The position numbers were made by a program, and so were the translations under genes. From assembly GCF_000308655.1 (NCBI RefSeq), contig NZ_BAGC01000040.1, positions 372,001 to 436,000 on the forward strand: a stretch of 64,000 nucleotides of DNA. Reading direction: 5' to 3'. Positions 45,930 through 55,120 of this stretch are shown piece after piece (within the stretch, counting starts at the first letter, position 1; the number at the start of each line of letters is the position of its first letter). This DNA comes from Nocardia niigatensis NBRC 100131. Lineage in GTDB: Bacteria > Actinomycetota > Actinomycetes > Mycobacteriales > Mycobacteriaceae. The notes below the pieces were generated by a model. The model was not told the origin of the DNA. It made no database searches and saw only the letters and a program-made list of their open reading frames with translations.

Positions 45930-46324
45930 GCTTGTTTCATTCCATCGCCGCCATTGGCGATGATGATGCGCATCAATGGTTCCGTGGGCTCCTGCCGGTT
46001 GTCGAATGTGCGCTGCTGCGCCAGCAGACCGGCCAATTCTTCCAGCACACCACCCGGGTAATTCGAGTTGCCGGTGTAGCTGATGCCTGCGAAATAGACA
46101 AGCGAGATCAACGGCCGACCCGGGCTGTGCTCGTGATTCGACTGTGCGCGGGCGTTCTGAGCGAACACCTCTCGTTGCATTGCGTCCAGCGCCGCATCGT
46201 CGCTGAACACCCGTTTCGCATTATCGCTGTATCCGACGCAGTCCTCGTCGTGCTTCTCGACCGCGATCGCCCGCTGCGGCCATGTGGCCCATCCGATTCC
46301 CGCGTTACAGCACTGCCGATTGGA
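45930..46324 (-). pseudogene. Remnant of a periplasmic-binding-like protein
   Basis: A minus-strand stretch encodes a protein-like fragment without a plausible start: after a stop near 46325 it reads IAVEKHDEDCVGYSDN, AALDAMQREVFAQNARAQ, PLISLVYFAGIS and TEPLMRIIIANGGDG, and then degenerates. This resembles the ABC-type substrate-binding-like proteins common in Streptomyces and Nocardia, but both ends are missing. It is probably a decayed gene. The rest of 45789-46722 holds nothing else that I can support. Confidence 0.5.
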
Positions 46325-46722
46325 TCACCCGACAGCATTGGCGGGATGCCCAGGCAGATATCGCCGCCGACACGCGGCACGGTTCGCCCATGCCCAACAC
46401 CCAGCCGGGCATTAACGTCGGGCAGCGGCGACGGATTGGCGAAATCCGCAGTCACCAAGCAGGTGATGGGGCCCGGGAGTGGTCGCCTGCGGCGTAGCAG
46501 GGTTCGGCCAAACTCTGGGACGTTCTTCGGGGGACCGCGAGCGTTCGCAGTAATTCGTACAGCTTGCCGATATTGAATGCATTCGGCACCGTCAGGGCCC
46601 TCCCCCGGTTCTACACAGTGGCGATTAACTCGCCAAAACGTGAACAGGACTGTACCGCTGGGGATCTCAACGGGCAGTGCTGTTCACTGAAATGGAGAAG
46701 GGGATTCTGCTGTCTGTAGTTT
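46325..46722. other. Gene-poor stretch
   Basis: No intact gene is recognised here. A minus-strand frame (VTADFANPSPLPDVNARLG) has coding-like character but no start or end that fits a family. Part of it is AT-richer than usual (about 46600-46720). It looks like decayed DNA next to the binding-protein remnant. Confidence 0.4.
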
Positions 46723-47949
46723 TCAGCCCAGGGCGCGGGCGAAGCGGTCGGCCATCTCCGCGACCTGGGCCTCGGTGATGACGAAGGACGGGGAGATCTG
46801 GAGAGCGCCCTGGCCGGCGGCGCGGGTCGAGACGCCGTGAGCGCGCAGGGTTTTCACCATAGTGAGGGCCTCGGCCGGGTCGGCCAGCTGGACCGCGGCG
46901 ACCGCGCCCAGGCCGCTGCGGACCTCGGCCACCCGCGGGTGCTCGGCCAGCGGCGAGAAGTACTGGTGCAGCAGGGATTCCAGGTTCTTGCTGGCGTCCA
47001 GGAGGTGCTCACGCTCGACGATGTCGAGGTTGGCCATGGCTGCGGCGGCCGCGCCGGCGTGACCGCCGTAGGTGTAGCCGTGCCGCCACCACACGCCGCC
47101 CGCGAAGAACGGCTCGGCGATGCGGGGCGCGATGAAGACGGCGCCCATGGGGACGTAGCCGGAGGTGAGGCCCTTGGCGGTGGTCATCAGGTCGGGCTCC
47201 AGGCCGAAACGCGAAGAGGCGAACCAGGATCCGCCGATGCGGCCGAAGCCGGTGACGACCTCGTCGGCGACGAACAGGATGTCGTTGTCGCGGCAGATCC
47301 GGCGGACCTCGGTGAGGTAGCCCTCCGGCGGCAGGTACACGCCGCCGGCGCCGATGATGGGCTCGGCGAAGAAGGCCGCGATGCGGTCCGCGCCGACCTC
47401 CTCGATGAGGGCGGTCAGCGCCTTGGCCTGATCCCATTCGATGGTGCGGGTGTCGGGCATGAAGACGCCGGTGTAGCCCTCGCCGTTGACCGGGATGCCG
47501 GCGAGCGCGGTGCCGCCGACGTGCATGCCGTGGTATGCCTTCTGGCGGCCGACCAGGAGGGTCTTGTCGGGGCGGCCCATCTCCTGCCAGTAGCGGCGGG
47601 CCAGTTTCGCGGCGGTGTCGACGCCGTCGGAGCCGCCCGAGGTGAAGAAGATCTTGCTGCCGGGCACCGGCGCCAGCGCCGAAAGCCGTTCGGCCAGATC
47701 GCGGGTCACCGGCGAGGCCAGATCGCCGAAGTTGGAGTAGTGCGCGATCTGGGTCAGCTGCGCGGCGACCGCGTCGGCGATCTCGCGGCGGCCGTGCCCG
47801 ACATTGGCGAACCAGAGGCCACCGGTCGCGTCGAGGTACTGCGTGCCACCCTCGTCCCAGATGTACGCGCCCTCACCGCGCGCTACCAGGAACGCCCCGT
47901 CACGTTCGACCGCACCCATATCGGCGAAGCCATGCCACAGCGAACCCAT
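46723..47949 (-). CDS. Class III PLP aminotransferase (ornithine/GABA aminotransferase-like)
   Basis: A 408-residue aminotransferase. It has YLDATGGLWFANVGHGRREI, the PLP-site region FTSGGSDGVDTAAKLARRY, the Asp in FVADEVVTGFGRIG, and the PLP Lys in LMTTAKGLTSGYVPMGAVF. The family moves an amino group between omega-amino acids and alpha-keto acids; the donor cannot be named. I chose ATG 47949 because GGAGGT precedes it at good spacing. The C-terminal ALQISPSFVITEAQVAEM is typical. Confidence 0.88.
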   Translation of the reverse strand: MGSLWHGFADMGAVERDGAFLVARGEGAYIWDEGGTQYLDATGGLWFANVGHGRREIADAVAAQLTQIAHYSNFGDLASPVTRDLAERLSALAPVPGSKIFFTSGGSDGVDTAAKLARRYWQEMGRPDKTLLVGRQKAYHGMHVGGTALAGIPVNGEGYTGVFMPDTRTIEWDQAKALTALIEEVGADRIAAFFAEPIIGAGGVYLPPEGYLTEVRRICRDNDILFVADEVVTGFGRIGGSWFASSRFGLEPDLMTTAKGLTSGYVPMGAVFIAPRIAEPFFAGGVWWRHGYTYGGHAGAAAAAMANLDIVEREHLLDASKNLESLLHQYFSPLAEHPRVAEVRSGLGAVAAVQLADPAEALTMVKTLRAHGVSTRAAGQGALQISPSFVITEAQVAEMADRFARALG

Positions 47950-48054
47950 CCAGAGCACCTCCATCACCCGATACCGGCCACGCCCATCCGGGCGAACCGA
48001 CCTTTCCTCACCATCTCACCACTAGGACGGTGAACAGGTCGAACGGCCCCCGAG

Positions 48055-48675
48055 TCACCCGGCCGCGGCGGCGACGAGCATGTAGGCGGTACCGAGATCC
48101 ATCACCAGATGCGGTACCACGGCCCAGGATCCGGCCGCCCCCACAGGATGCGGGTACACCCTCGGCAAGCGGCGGCGCACGGCGGGAACCGCCATGGCCG
48201 CCGCGTCCACCGCGAACAGCGCCGCCAGCGCCAGCACCGGACCGGGCGCGGGCACCGCGGGCCCGTGCCCGGCGTGCTCGTGCGGCCCGTGCCCGCTCAT
48301 CGCGTACAGCATCGCCGCGGCCGCCACCAGGTGATAAGCGAACGGGGCGACCGTGCCTCCCCCGAGGTCGGCGTCCCGGATCCCGTTGCGCCACCGCAGC
48401 ATCCGATCCCCCAGCAACAGCGTGTACACGACCACCATGGCCGTCAGCACCGCGCGCACCGCGTGCGGATCGGCGGCTGTAGGGAACACCAACATCCCCA
48501 GCATGACCAGGCACATCACCAGGTGCGCGGCATCGGACTCCCGATCCGCGCGCGACCCGGCACACATGCCCGGACGCACCGTGCCCAGCCGGCCGGTCAC
48601 CAGGGCGGCGGCCAGGCAGAAGGCGATCACCGCGCCCCACCGCACCACCCCGTACTGCTCCACGAAAACCCCCAC
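48055..48675 (-). CDS. DUF5134 membrane protein
   Basis: About 206 residues and roughly five hydrophobic segments, including VVRWGAVIAFCLAAALVTGRL and a His-rich loop (SGHGPHEHAGHGPAVP) between membrane segments. The end VVPHLVMDLGTAYMLVAA is typical of DUF5134, an actinobacterial family. The His-rich loop suggests metal binding (inference). The start is uncertain: a GTG at 48675 has a GGTGG-type ribosome binding site, and longer and shorter starts exist. Confidence 0.7.
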   Translation of the reverse strand: MGVFVEQYGVVRWGAVIAFCLAAALVTGRLGTVRPGMCAGSRADRESDAAHLVMCLVMLGMLVFPTAADPHAVRAVLTAMVVVYTLLLGDRMLRWRNGIRDADLGGGTVAPFAYHLVAAAAMLYAMSGHGPHEHAGHGPAVPAPGPVLALAALFAVDAAAMAVPAVRRRLPRVYPHPVGAAGSWAVVPHLVMDLGTAYMLVAAAAG

Positions 48676-48913
48676 ACCCCACCACCTCTCACCGCGGCGA
48701 CCGGCTCCCACCTTCCATGCTGACACCATCCGGGCCCGGCTCCCCCGCCCTTCCCCTGCCGAATCCCCCGCCCGCGCACCGCCACTGGATGACCGATCAC
48801 CCGGCCGATTCACTCGGCCCCGGCCCCTGAACGTTCATAGCGAGAGATTGCACAGAGGAGTCATTCAATGCGTCCGAGCCGAACGGACGGGCCCCGTCGA
48901 CCCGATCGCCGAT

Positions 48914-49327
<414 letters not shown>

Positions 49328-49438
49328 CTACCCGGACCGATGTCTCCGATAGGCTTGGTCAACAGACATAGTGGCTGTTCCTGCGATATCGGACTCTGGA
49401 AGAAAGCTAGCGCTCATCTTCGAGAAAGGATCCAGGTT

Positions 49439-50491
49439 TTGCGGCGTCTACTCATCGTCGCCGCGGCGGGCACGGCCGTGGCAACCCTGGCTGTCCTGGG
49501 CGTGTGGGCCTCGGGAACCGAAACGAGCCGAGCCCAGCCGCCCGGCGCGGATGTGTTCGGTTCGGGAGTTCATCTGACGGCGTCGGTCGACAGTGTCGCA
49601 ACGGCCGCGCCCGGCAACCGGACTCCGAACTTTCTCATGACGTTCTCCCATGCGGTGCAGGCGTCCGGTGATTACTCGGTCAATGTGGAGGGTGACCCGA
49701 TCACATCCGGTCAGGCCGTCGCAGGGTTCATCCTCGGCTGCGGGATCAGCGTGGCCGGCGGCGTCACTGTCGGCATCGAACCCAATCAAGGCCTCGCCGC
49801 GAGTATTTCCCCGTCGGTGACCCCGGGGAGCACCTCCGTCAGCACGCCGAGTGATACGGCCACCGCCACCACCGTCGCCGCCACCCCCATCGCCGCGGCC
49901 ACCACCACCGTCGTGCCCACCACCGCCGCGGCCACCACCACCGTCGTGCCCACCACCGCCGCGGCCACCACCACCGCCGCGCCCACCACCACCGTCGGGC
50001 CCACTACCACCGTCGTCCCCACCACCGTCGTCCCCACCACCGCGGCGGCCACCACCACCGTCGTGCCCACCACCACTACCACCACCGCGCCCCCCACCAC
50101 CACGGCCACCACTACCACCACCACGGCCACCACTACCACCACCACGCTCCCCACCACCACCGCCGCCGCCACACCGACGCCGCCGCCGGCGCCCAGCACC
50201 TCCGTCAGCCCACCCGACATCAGCTTCGGGCCCAGCGTCGGCGGGGTGCTGGGCCTGACCGAAGTCCTGACCGCCACCCTGGGGCCCGGCCAGGTCACCA
50301 CCGCGACAACGGCCACAGCGGCCCTGGACGACAACACCCAGTTCCCGTTCCGCATCACCTTCAACAACGCCGCGTTGAACGTCGCCCAGTGCGCCTCGCC
50401 GGTGTCGGCCGTCCCCTTCGTCACCACCACGGTGAGTGGCGCGCGTGGGGTCGTGCAGACCACCGCCTACGGCGACCAGTTCACCTTCTGA
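49439..50491 (+). CDS. MspA-like exported protein with a Thr-rich insertion
   Basis: A 350-residue protein. The TTG start at 49439 has an AAGGA site nine bases upstream. A signal peptide (LRRLLIVAAAGTAVATLAVLG) leads to a beta-rich domain resembling the MspA porin family: NFLMTFSHAVQASGDYSVN, then GFILGCGISVAGGVTVGI, and the end TTVSGARGVVQTTAYGDQF. Between the halves lies about 110 residues of Thr, Ala, Val and Pro (codon region about 49850-50190), which is tandemly repeated and mucin-like. Known MspA porins are shorter and lack it. An outer-membrane location is inferred. Family assignment is moderately sure. Confidence 0.65.
   Translation: MRRLLIVAAAGTAVATLAVLGVWASGTETSRAQPPGADVFGSGVHLTASVDSVATAAPGNRTPNFLMTFSHAVQASGDYSVNVEGDPITSGQAVAGFILGCGISVAGGVTVGIEPNQGLAASISPSVTPGSTSVSTPSDTATATTVAATPIAAATTTVVPTTAAATTTVVPTTAAATTTAAPTTTVGPTTTVVPTTVVPTTAAATTTVVPTTTTTTAPPTTTATTTTTTATTTTTTLPTTTAAATPTPPPAPSTSVSPPDISFGPSVGGVLGLTEVLTATLGPGQVTTATTATAALDDNTQFPFRITFNNAALNVAQCASPVSAVPFVTTTVSGARGVVQTTAYGDQFTF
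49895..49993 (+). repeat. Tandem 33-bp repeats in the Thr-rich region
   Basis: The unit beginning GCGGCCACCACCACCGTCGT (33 bp, encoding AATTTVVPTTA) occurs at 49895 and 49928 as exact copies, with a diverged third from 49961. Shorter Thr-codon repeats continue to about 50160. The array could expand or shrink by slippage. Confidence 0.8.
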
Positions 50492-50517
50492 AGCCCGGAG
50501 CCGATTCGGGCAGTGTG

Positions 50518-52344
50518 TCAGCGAATCCGGAACACCGGTCCACGCGGGCGGAACGGCAGCGCGGCGCCCGCGGGTATCAGGAAGGCGTGTTCGTGACGGA
50601 TGCGCAGCACATCGATCATGCCGTCGGTGATGACGAGAATCGGCCCGTCGGCCGGGAAGTCGTCGGCGCGTTCGAGCAGCCGGATCCCGGGCTGCAGTAC
50701 CGTGCCGCCGCGACCCCGGACACGGACGCGGGAGGCGATCTCGTCGACCGGCAGATAGCCGGCGTCGTGGGCGGCCGCGTCGCAGAACACGACCCGCGCG
50801 CGCGGTACGTCGCGGGCGAGGGCGTAGGAGGCGATGGCGCCCAGTCCTTTACCCATGAGCTCGACCGACATCGAGCCGGAGGTATCGAGCACCACGCCGA
50901 AGGTGGGCAGCCGCACCGATTCGTCCGGGCGCACCCACGCCGGGCGCGGAATGTCGGGGGTGGCGGATTGGCGACGTGAGGCGCGGGCGTAACTGCGGCG
51001 CTTCTCGACGGCGGGCACGTGCTCGTCGAACCAGTGCGCCAACTGCGCATCCCACGGCAGCGGCGGCTGGTCGAGCGCGCGGATCTCCTGTTCCAGTCCG
51101 GCCGGGAGCAGGCCGCGACCGCTGGACTGGTGGTAGGCCAGCCCGGTGCACAGGGCGTTGCGGTAGTACTCGTCCAGATCCAGGTAGTGCCCTGGAGTGT
51201 GGCTGTGCGGCAGCGGTTCTCCGAGGATGTCGCTCTTGCCGCGACCGCGCAGGGTGGCGATCTTGCGCAGGCGGCGCAGGTCGGTGGCGAGGCGGTCGTA
51301 GACCTGTTCCGCCGACATACCTTTCAGCTGCGGGTCGTAGAGTAGTCCGTCGGGCAGCTCCCCGACGCCCATTTCGACGAGCCAGCCGTTGACCACGTAG
51401 TCGCACGCGACATTGAACAGGTAATGGTCGCGCCGGCCGGCGCGGTCGCCGTGACGCAGGGCCGCGTGCAGCATCTCGTGGGCGAGCACGAATCGCCACT
51501 CCTCGTCGGAGAGCACCGCGAACGGGTTGATGTAGATCTCGGCCGCCTCGGCATTGACCGCGGCGATCGAGATATCCCAGCCGCGAGCGACATCCGCGTC
51601 AGCGATGATCTTCATGCCCGCGGCCAGCGCGCCCAGCAGCGGATACGAGGAGACGAACCAGTTCAGGGCGCGGTCCCAGACGCGCAGGGTCGGGCTCCGC
51701 CCGCGCGTGACGTCACGCCCGGCATCGGCGAGCGCGTCACGCGCCGCCTCACCGATACCGGTGGCGAAACGGCCGCGATGGTCGGCCTTCTTCGCGGTCT
51801 CGGCGGTGTCGACGAAGAAGTCGGGAAACTCGGTGCGGCGGTATGGTTCCGGGACGCTCGACCGCCACCAGCGCTCGGCCAGCCGCAGCTCGTCGGAACC
51901 GCCGGGGGCGGGCGGCAATTCCTGCGGCGGACAGCCGATCTTCAACGTCAACAGGTATTGGTCGACGACCGCGCAGCAGGCCGCGCGGTATACCGGATGG
52001 GGTTGGTGCGCCGCGTTCAGCCACGTGCGCGCGTACGCGTTCGCTTCCAGCGCGCGCTCGGGCACGCCGCGCGGGTCGAGGTGCCCGAATCCGACATGCA
52101 GCAGCAGATGGGCGAAGACCCAGCTCCATTCCGCCGCCGTGGCGCGCACTTTCATATTGCAGTACACCCCGCCCCACGGCGATGCGACCGCCCACACATC
52201 GTCGGGCAGGCGCTGGGATTCGCCGAGACCGTTCTGCAGCCGCCGGAAGATCGGGTGCGCGAGGACCTGCTGCCAGCCGGCGTCGATGTGCGCGCGCCAC
52301 GGATCGATCACCGTGCCGCGCTTGCGGTTCGAGCGTCCCGCCAC
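50518..52344 (-). CDS. VWA-like protein with DUF2201 metallopeptidase-like domain
   Basis: About 608 residues. The N-terminal and middle part is the DUF2201-type domain with a zinc-protease-like motif HEMLHAALRHGD (His289-Glu290-x-x-His293). A C-terminal von Willebrand A-like domain has the MIDAS-type start GVVLDTSGSMS (about residue 485), with later FCDAAAHDAGYL and VITDGMID. It pairs with the MoxR ATPase upstream. The GTG at 52344 has a GGAGG site, and the two genes are 2 bp apart. Such pairs assemble or activate protein complexes, but the client is unknown. The product has no signal peptide. Confidence 0.83.
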   Translation of the reverse strand: MAGRSNRKRGTVIDPWRAHIDAGWQQVLAHPIFRRLQNGLGESQRLPDDVWAVASPWGGVYCNMKVRATAAEWSWVFAHLLLHVGFGHLDPRGVPERALEANAYARTWLNAAHQPHPVYRAACCAVVDQYLLTLKIGCPPQELPPAPGGSDELRLAERWWRSSVPEPYRRTEFPDFFVDTAETAKKADHRGRFATGIGEAARDALADAGRDVTRGRSPTLRVWDRALNWFVSSYPLLGALAAGMKIIADADVARGWDISIAAVNAEAAEIYINPFAVLSDEEWRFVLAHEMLHAALRHGDRAGRRDHYLFNVACDYVVNGWLVEMGVGELPDGLLYDPQLKGMSAEQVYDRLATDLRRLRKIATLRGRGKSDILGEPLPHSHTPGHYLDLDEYYRNALCTGLAYHQSSGRGLLPAGLEQEIRALDQPPLPWDAQLAHWFDEHVPAVEKRRSYARASRRQSATPDIPRPAWVRPDESVRLPTFGVVLDTSGSMSVELMGKGLGAIASYALARDVPRARVVFCDAAAHDAGYLPVDEIASRVRVRGRGGTVLQPGIRLLERADDFPADGPILVITDGMIDVLRIRHEHAFLIPAGAALPFRPRGPVFRIR

Positions 52345-52346
52345 CG

Positions 52347-53405
52347 CTACCTCCGTGCGGCCAGCCGCGGCAGGTCGCGGGTCACCTCGACCAGGAACCA
52401 GGACGGCAGCACCGGCGCACCGTCCTCGTCGGCGGCGATGACCAGTTGCGCGCACTCGACCGAGATCTCGGCCAGTTCGGTGAGCATGGTCTTGGCGCGC
52501 AGCGAGAACCTCTTCACCCCGGGCGAGGCGTGCTCGCGGGAGGCGGGCAATTCCTTCACGAGCCGGGCGCGGAAGGCCTCGGACAGGAAGTACAGCAGGT
52601 CGCGGTCGGCGGGATCGCGGGGCCAGCTCGCATCGCCCTTGATGACCGCCTCCAGGTCGAAGGCGTGGCGCACAGTCTTCACGAACGCACGGAAGCCGGA
52701 ACCGTGTGCGGCGGTGAGGATTCCGGAGCACAGCACCCACAGGGTGGCGTCGTCGATGTCGTCGCCGTAGGAGTGCAGAGCGTCGGAGAGCATGTGCCAG
52801 CCGCGCGGGGTGGAGAACGGCTGCTCGGTCTTGGGCGGCTGCGCCCACAGGTGATCGGGCCGCTGCATGAGGTATTCGATCACCCACGGGTGAATGTCAT
52901 TGCCGGCGGCCCACTTCAGCCAGTCGTCGATATCGGCGCGCAGGTGCACGTGCACCATGCGGTTGACCAGCGCCGAGGCCATGGGACGGGCGAGAGCGTT
53001 GTCGGTGGCGCGATTACCGGCGCCGACGACGACCGAACCCGCGGGCAGTTCGTAATTGCCGACGCGGCGATCGAGAATCAGTGAGTAGAACGACTTCTGG
53101 ACCTCGGCGGGCGCGGCATTGAGTTCGTCGAGGAACAGGCAGTACGGCTGCTCGCGGGCGATCATCTCCGGCGGCGCGAACCGGCTGCGGTTCTCGACGA
53201 TCTGCGGCACGCCGATGAGGTCTTCGGGGGCCAGCTGCGTACCCAGCAGGGTGACGCACTCCAGGCCGAGGCCCTCGGCGAAACCGCGCACCAGCGAACT
53301 CTTCCCGATACCCGGCGCACCCCACAGAAACACCGGACGCACCACCGCGACGTGCAGCAGCAACTCCGGCAACTGATCCGGAGTCACCGTGACAGTCGCT
53401 TCCAC
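52347..53405 (-). CDS. MoxR-like AAA+ ATPase
   Basis: A 352-residue AAA+ protein. Walker A is GAPGIGKSS (residues 29-37) and Walker B is CLFLDELNAAPAEVQK. It also has the arginine-finger-like region and RAKTMLTEL in the C-terminal helical part. The GTG at 53405 is preceded by AAAGGA; the frame upstream is Arg-rich and non-coding by appearance. MoxR ATPases act as chaperones for metal insertion or complex assembly. It is immediately followed by the DUF2201/VWA gene, a fixed pairing in many actinobacteria. Confidence 0.87.
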   Translation of the reverse strand: MEATVTVTPDQLPELLLHVAVVRPVFLWGAPGIGKSSLVRGFAEGLGLECVTLLGTQLAPEDLIGVPQIVENRSRFAPPEMIAREQPYCLFLDELNAAPAEVQKSFYSLILDRRVGNYELPAGSVVVGAGNRATDNALARPMASALVNRMVHVHLRADIDDWLKWAAGNDIHPWVIEYLMQRPDHLWAQPPKTEQPFSTPRGWHMLSDALHSYGDDIDDATLWVLCSGILTAAHGSGFRAFVKTVRHAFDLEAVIKGDASWPRDPADRDLLYFLSEAFRARLVKELPASREHASPGVKRFSLRAKTMLTELAEISVECAQLVIAADEDGAPVLPSWFLVEVTRDLPRLAARR

Positions 53406-53833
53406 ATCGTCCTTTCGGGGTTGGATGTGGTGCCAGGTTAGGAGCGCGCACGCGACCGCGGCCAATGATTTTCGGAGCCACCGGAGGATTGGCGACGGCC
53501 CGGAGCCTCATGGCTTCCGGGCCGTCTTCGAGCTTCGAGTCGGCGTGCACGTATCCGACGCCCCGCGGTGGCACGCTCGGAACCATGCCGTTGCGGTTCG
53601 CCCCACGACGACCCGAACAGCCGAGCCGGATAACCCGAAATGATCACGAAACCCGTCCGGCAACACCGAGTATCACCGGTCCCAGGAGTGCACACACGCC
53701 ACACCGCAACAGGCGGCACGGTAGGTCGGCGGCTTGGCGCGGGCGGTCAGTCGCCGGAAGTGGCGGGCGCACCGCCGAATCCGGTACCAGCCCATGCGGT
53801 CCTGCCGGCGAAAGCGCTGGATAGCCTGGCGGC
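53406..53833. other. Intergenic region between the MoxR gene and the GNAT gene
   Basis: No gene is supported. It holds the MoxR promoter and a stem-loop at 53495-53525 (ACGGCCCGGA paired with TCCGGGCCGT, plus GCC/GGC further in). The stem-loop may be a terminator fragment. Confidence 0.4.
53495..53525. repeat. Hairpin in the MoxR upstream region
   Basis: A 10-bp perfect stem with an inner extension. It lies 90 bp upstream of the MoxR start on the opposite-facing side. The role is unknown. Confidence 0.5.
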
Positions 53834-54295
53834 ATGCGCATTGTGATCGACGATCTGAGCGGGGACGCGGTGATCGGGCTGCTCGAAGACCATGTCACCG
53901 AGATGCTGGCGAACTCGCCCGAGGACAGCATGCACGCGCTCGACGTGGCGGCACTGCGCAAGCCGCAGATCACCTGCTGGACAGCGTGGGAGGGCGAGGA
54001 ACTGGCCGGATGCGGGGCGCTCAAGGAGCTGGATCCGGTGCACGGCGAGATCAAGTCCATGCGGACCACCGCGGCGTATCGGGGTCGCGGGGTGGCGTCA
54101 CAGCTGTTGCGGCACATCCTCGCCGAGGCCACCGCGCGCGGATACGCGCGGCTGAGCCTGGAGACCGGGGCGTCGGAGTTCTATCTGCCCGCGGTGCGGT
54201 TGTACGAGCGGTACGGGTTCGAACACTGCGGGCCGTTCGCGGACTACACCGCGGATCCGCACAGTGTGTTCATGACCCGGACACTGTCCGCATGA
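53834..54295 (+). CDS. GNAT-family N-acetyltransferase
   Basis: A 153-residue acetyltransferase. The acetyl-CoA binding segment is IKSMRTTAAYRGRGVASQLLRHILAEATARGY, with the RGxGxA turn, and the C-terminal LYERYGFEHCGPFADY is typical. The N-terminal LEDHVTEMLANSPEDSMHALD suggests a group related to YitI/PhnO-like GNATs. The target is unknown. It lies alone between an upstream gap and the convergent Pr6Pr gene. Confidence 0.85.
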   Translation: MRIVIDDLSGDAVIGLLEDHVTEMLANSPEDSMHALDVAALRKPQITCWTAWEGEELAGCGALKELDPVHGEIKSMRTTAAYRGRGVASQLLRHILAEATARGYARLSLETGASEFYLPAVRLYERYGFEHCGPFADYTADPHSVFMTRTLSA

Positions 54296-54355
54296 CCCGT
54301 GCCTTCCGAATCGCCCGACCCACGACGCTCCTGACCCGCGAGCCCTGAGCCGGTC

Positions 54356-54969
54356 TCAGCGGGCGGCGACCGCTCTGGGCACCAAACCGTTCAGCGCCGC
54401 CACGATCACACCCAGAATGGCGAAGACGGAGGCCATGGTCACCAGCCCGACCGACAGCTGGACGTACCCCTGGGAACGCGGATCGATGAACGGGTAGGGG
54501 TACCAGCCCTCGAACGGCCCACGCATCGGCGTGTACGCGCCGTAGGCCAGCGGGTACGCGAGCCAGCCCAGGATGAGCCGGACGGTCGGCACGAGACCGG
54601 CGGCGACCAGCAACCAGTCGGCGACCATCACGATGGGGATCACCCGATGCAGGGTGTCGTTGATCCACTGGTCGGTCAGCTGCACGTCGATATCGGCCAG
54701 CAGCACCGCGTAGATGATGCCGGTCATGGTCAGGTAGAGGGTGCTCGCGCCGCGCCACACCTGCCAGCCCCCCCGCCGGACGGGTCGCGCAGGCCGCCGA
54801 CCAGCAGCACGATGATGCCGAGGATGTTGGACTGAATCGTGAAGTAGCTGAAGAAGCTGAGATGGGAGCAGTTCGGATTGCCCACGTTGCGCAGCGGAAT
54901 CCAGACCAGCGCCACCAGGCCCAGGACTCCGAAAGCGATGCGCAGCACCCGGATCCACGCGCGTACCAC
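54356..54969 (-). pseudogene. Pr6Pr family membrane protein, split by a frameshift at a G7 tract
   Basis: The N-terminal part starts about 54969 (GTG, VVRAWIRVLRIAFG) and reads IPLRNVGNPNCSHLSFFSYFTIQSNIL, typical of Pr6Pr proteins. The C-terminal part, TLYLTMTGIIYAVLLADID then VIPIVMVADWLLVA, is in another frame, to the stop at 54356. The join lies at a run of seven G (C7 on the plus strand, about 54768-54774). One more G restores SGGGGWQVWRGASTLY. Together the product has about six membrane segments. It could be a phase-variable gene, a pseudogene or a sequencing error. Confidence 0.72.
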
Positions 54970-55120
54970 CTGTGACGGCCATGGCCCAGATGGTCGCACG
55001 CCGAATCGCCCGAACGCGGACGATACGCCGATGCGGCACACTCCCGGCAAGCGCGAGAACAGGCCGCCGGACACCGCGCCGACCGGCCCGGACCGTCTCT
55101 TCGCTATCGTTGACGATGCA

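Noticed and set aside
46325-46722. Possible insertion sequence or prophage scar
   Set aside because: No transposase or integrase frame and no terminal inverted repeats were seen; only decayed gene pieces were found.
49850-50190. CRISPR-like or noncoding repeat array
   Set aside because: The repeats are in frame, encode Thr/Ala/Val/Pro, have no spacers and continue as codon-level repeats, so they are part of a coding sequence.
54878-55120. Extended N-terminus of HrpA beyond ATG 55121
   Set aside because: That stretch lies antisense to the Pr6Pr gene and reads as a Pro/Arg/Thr-rich sequence without helicase features.
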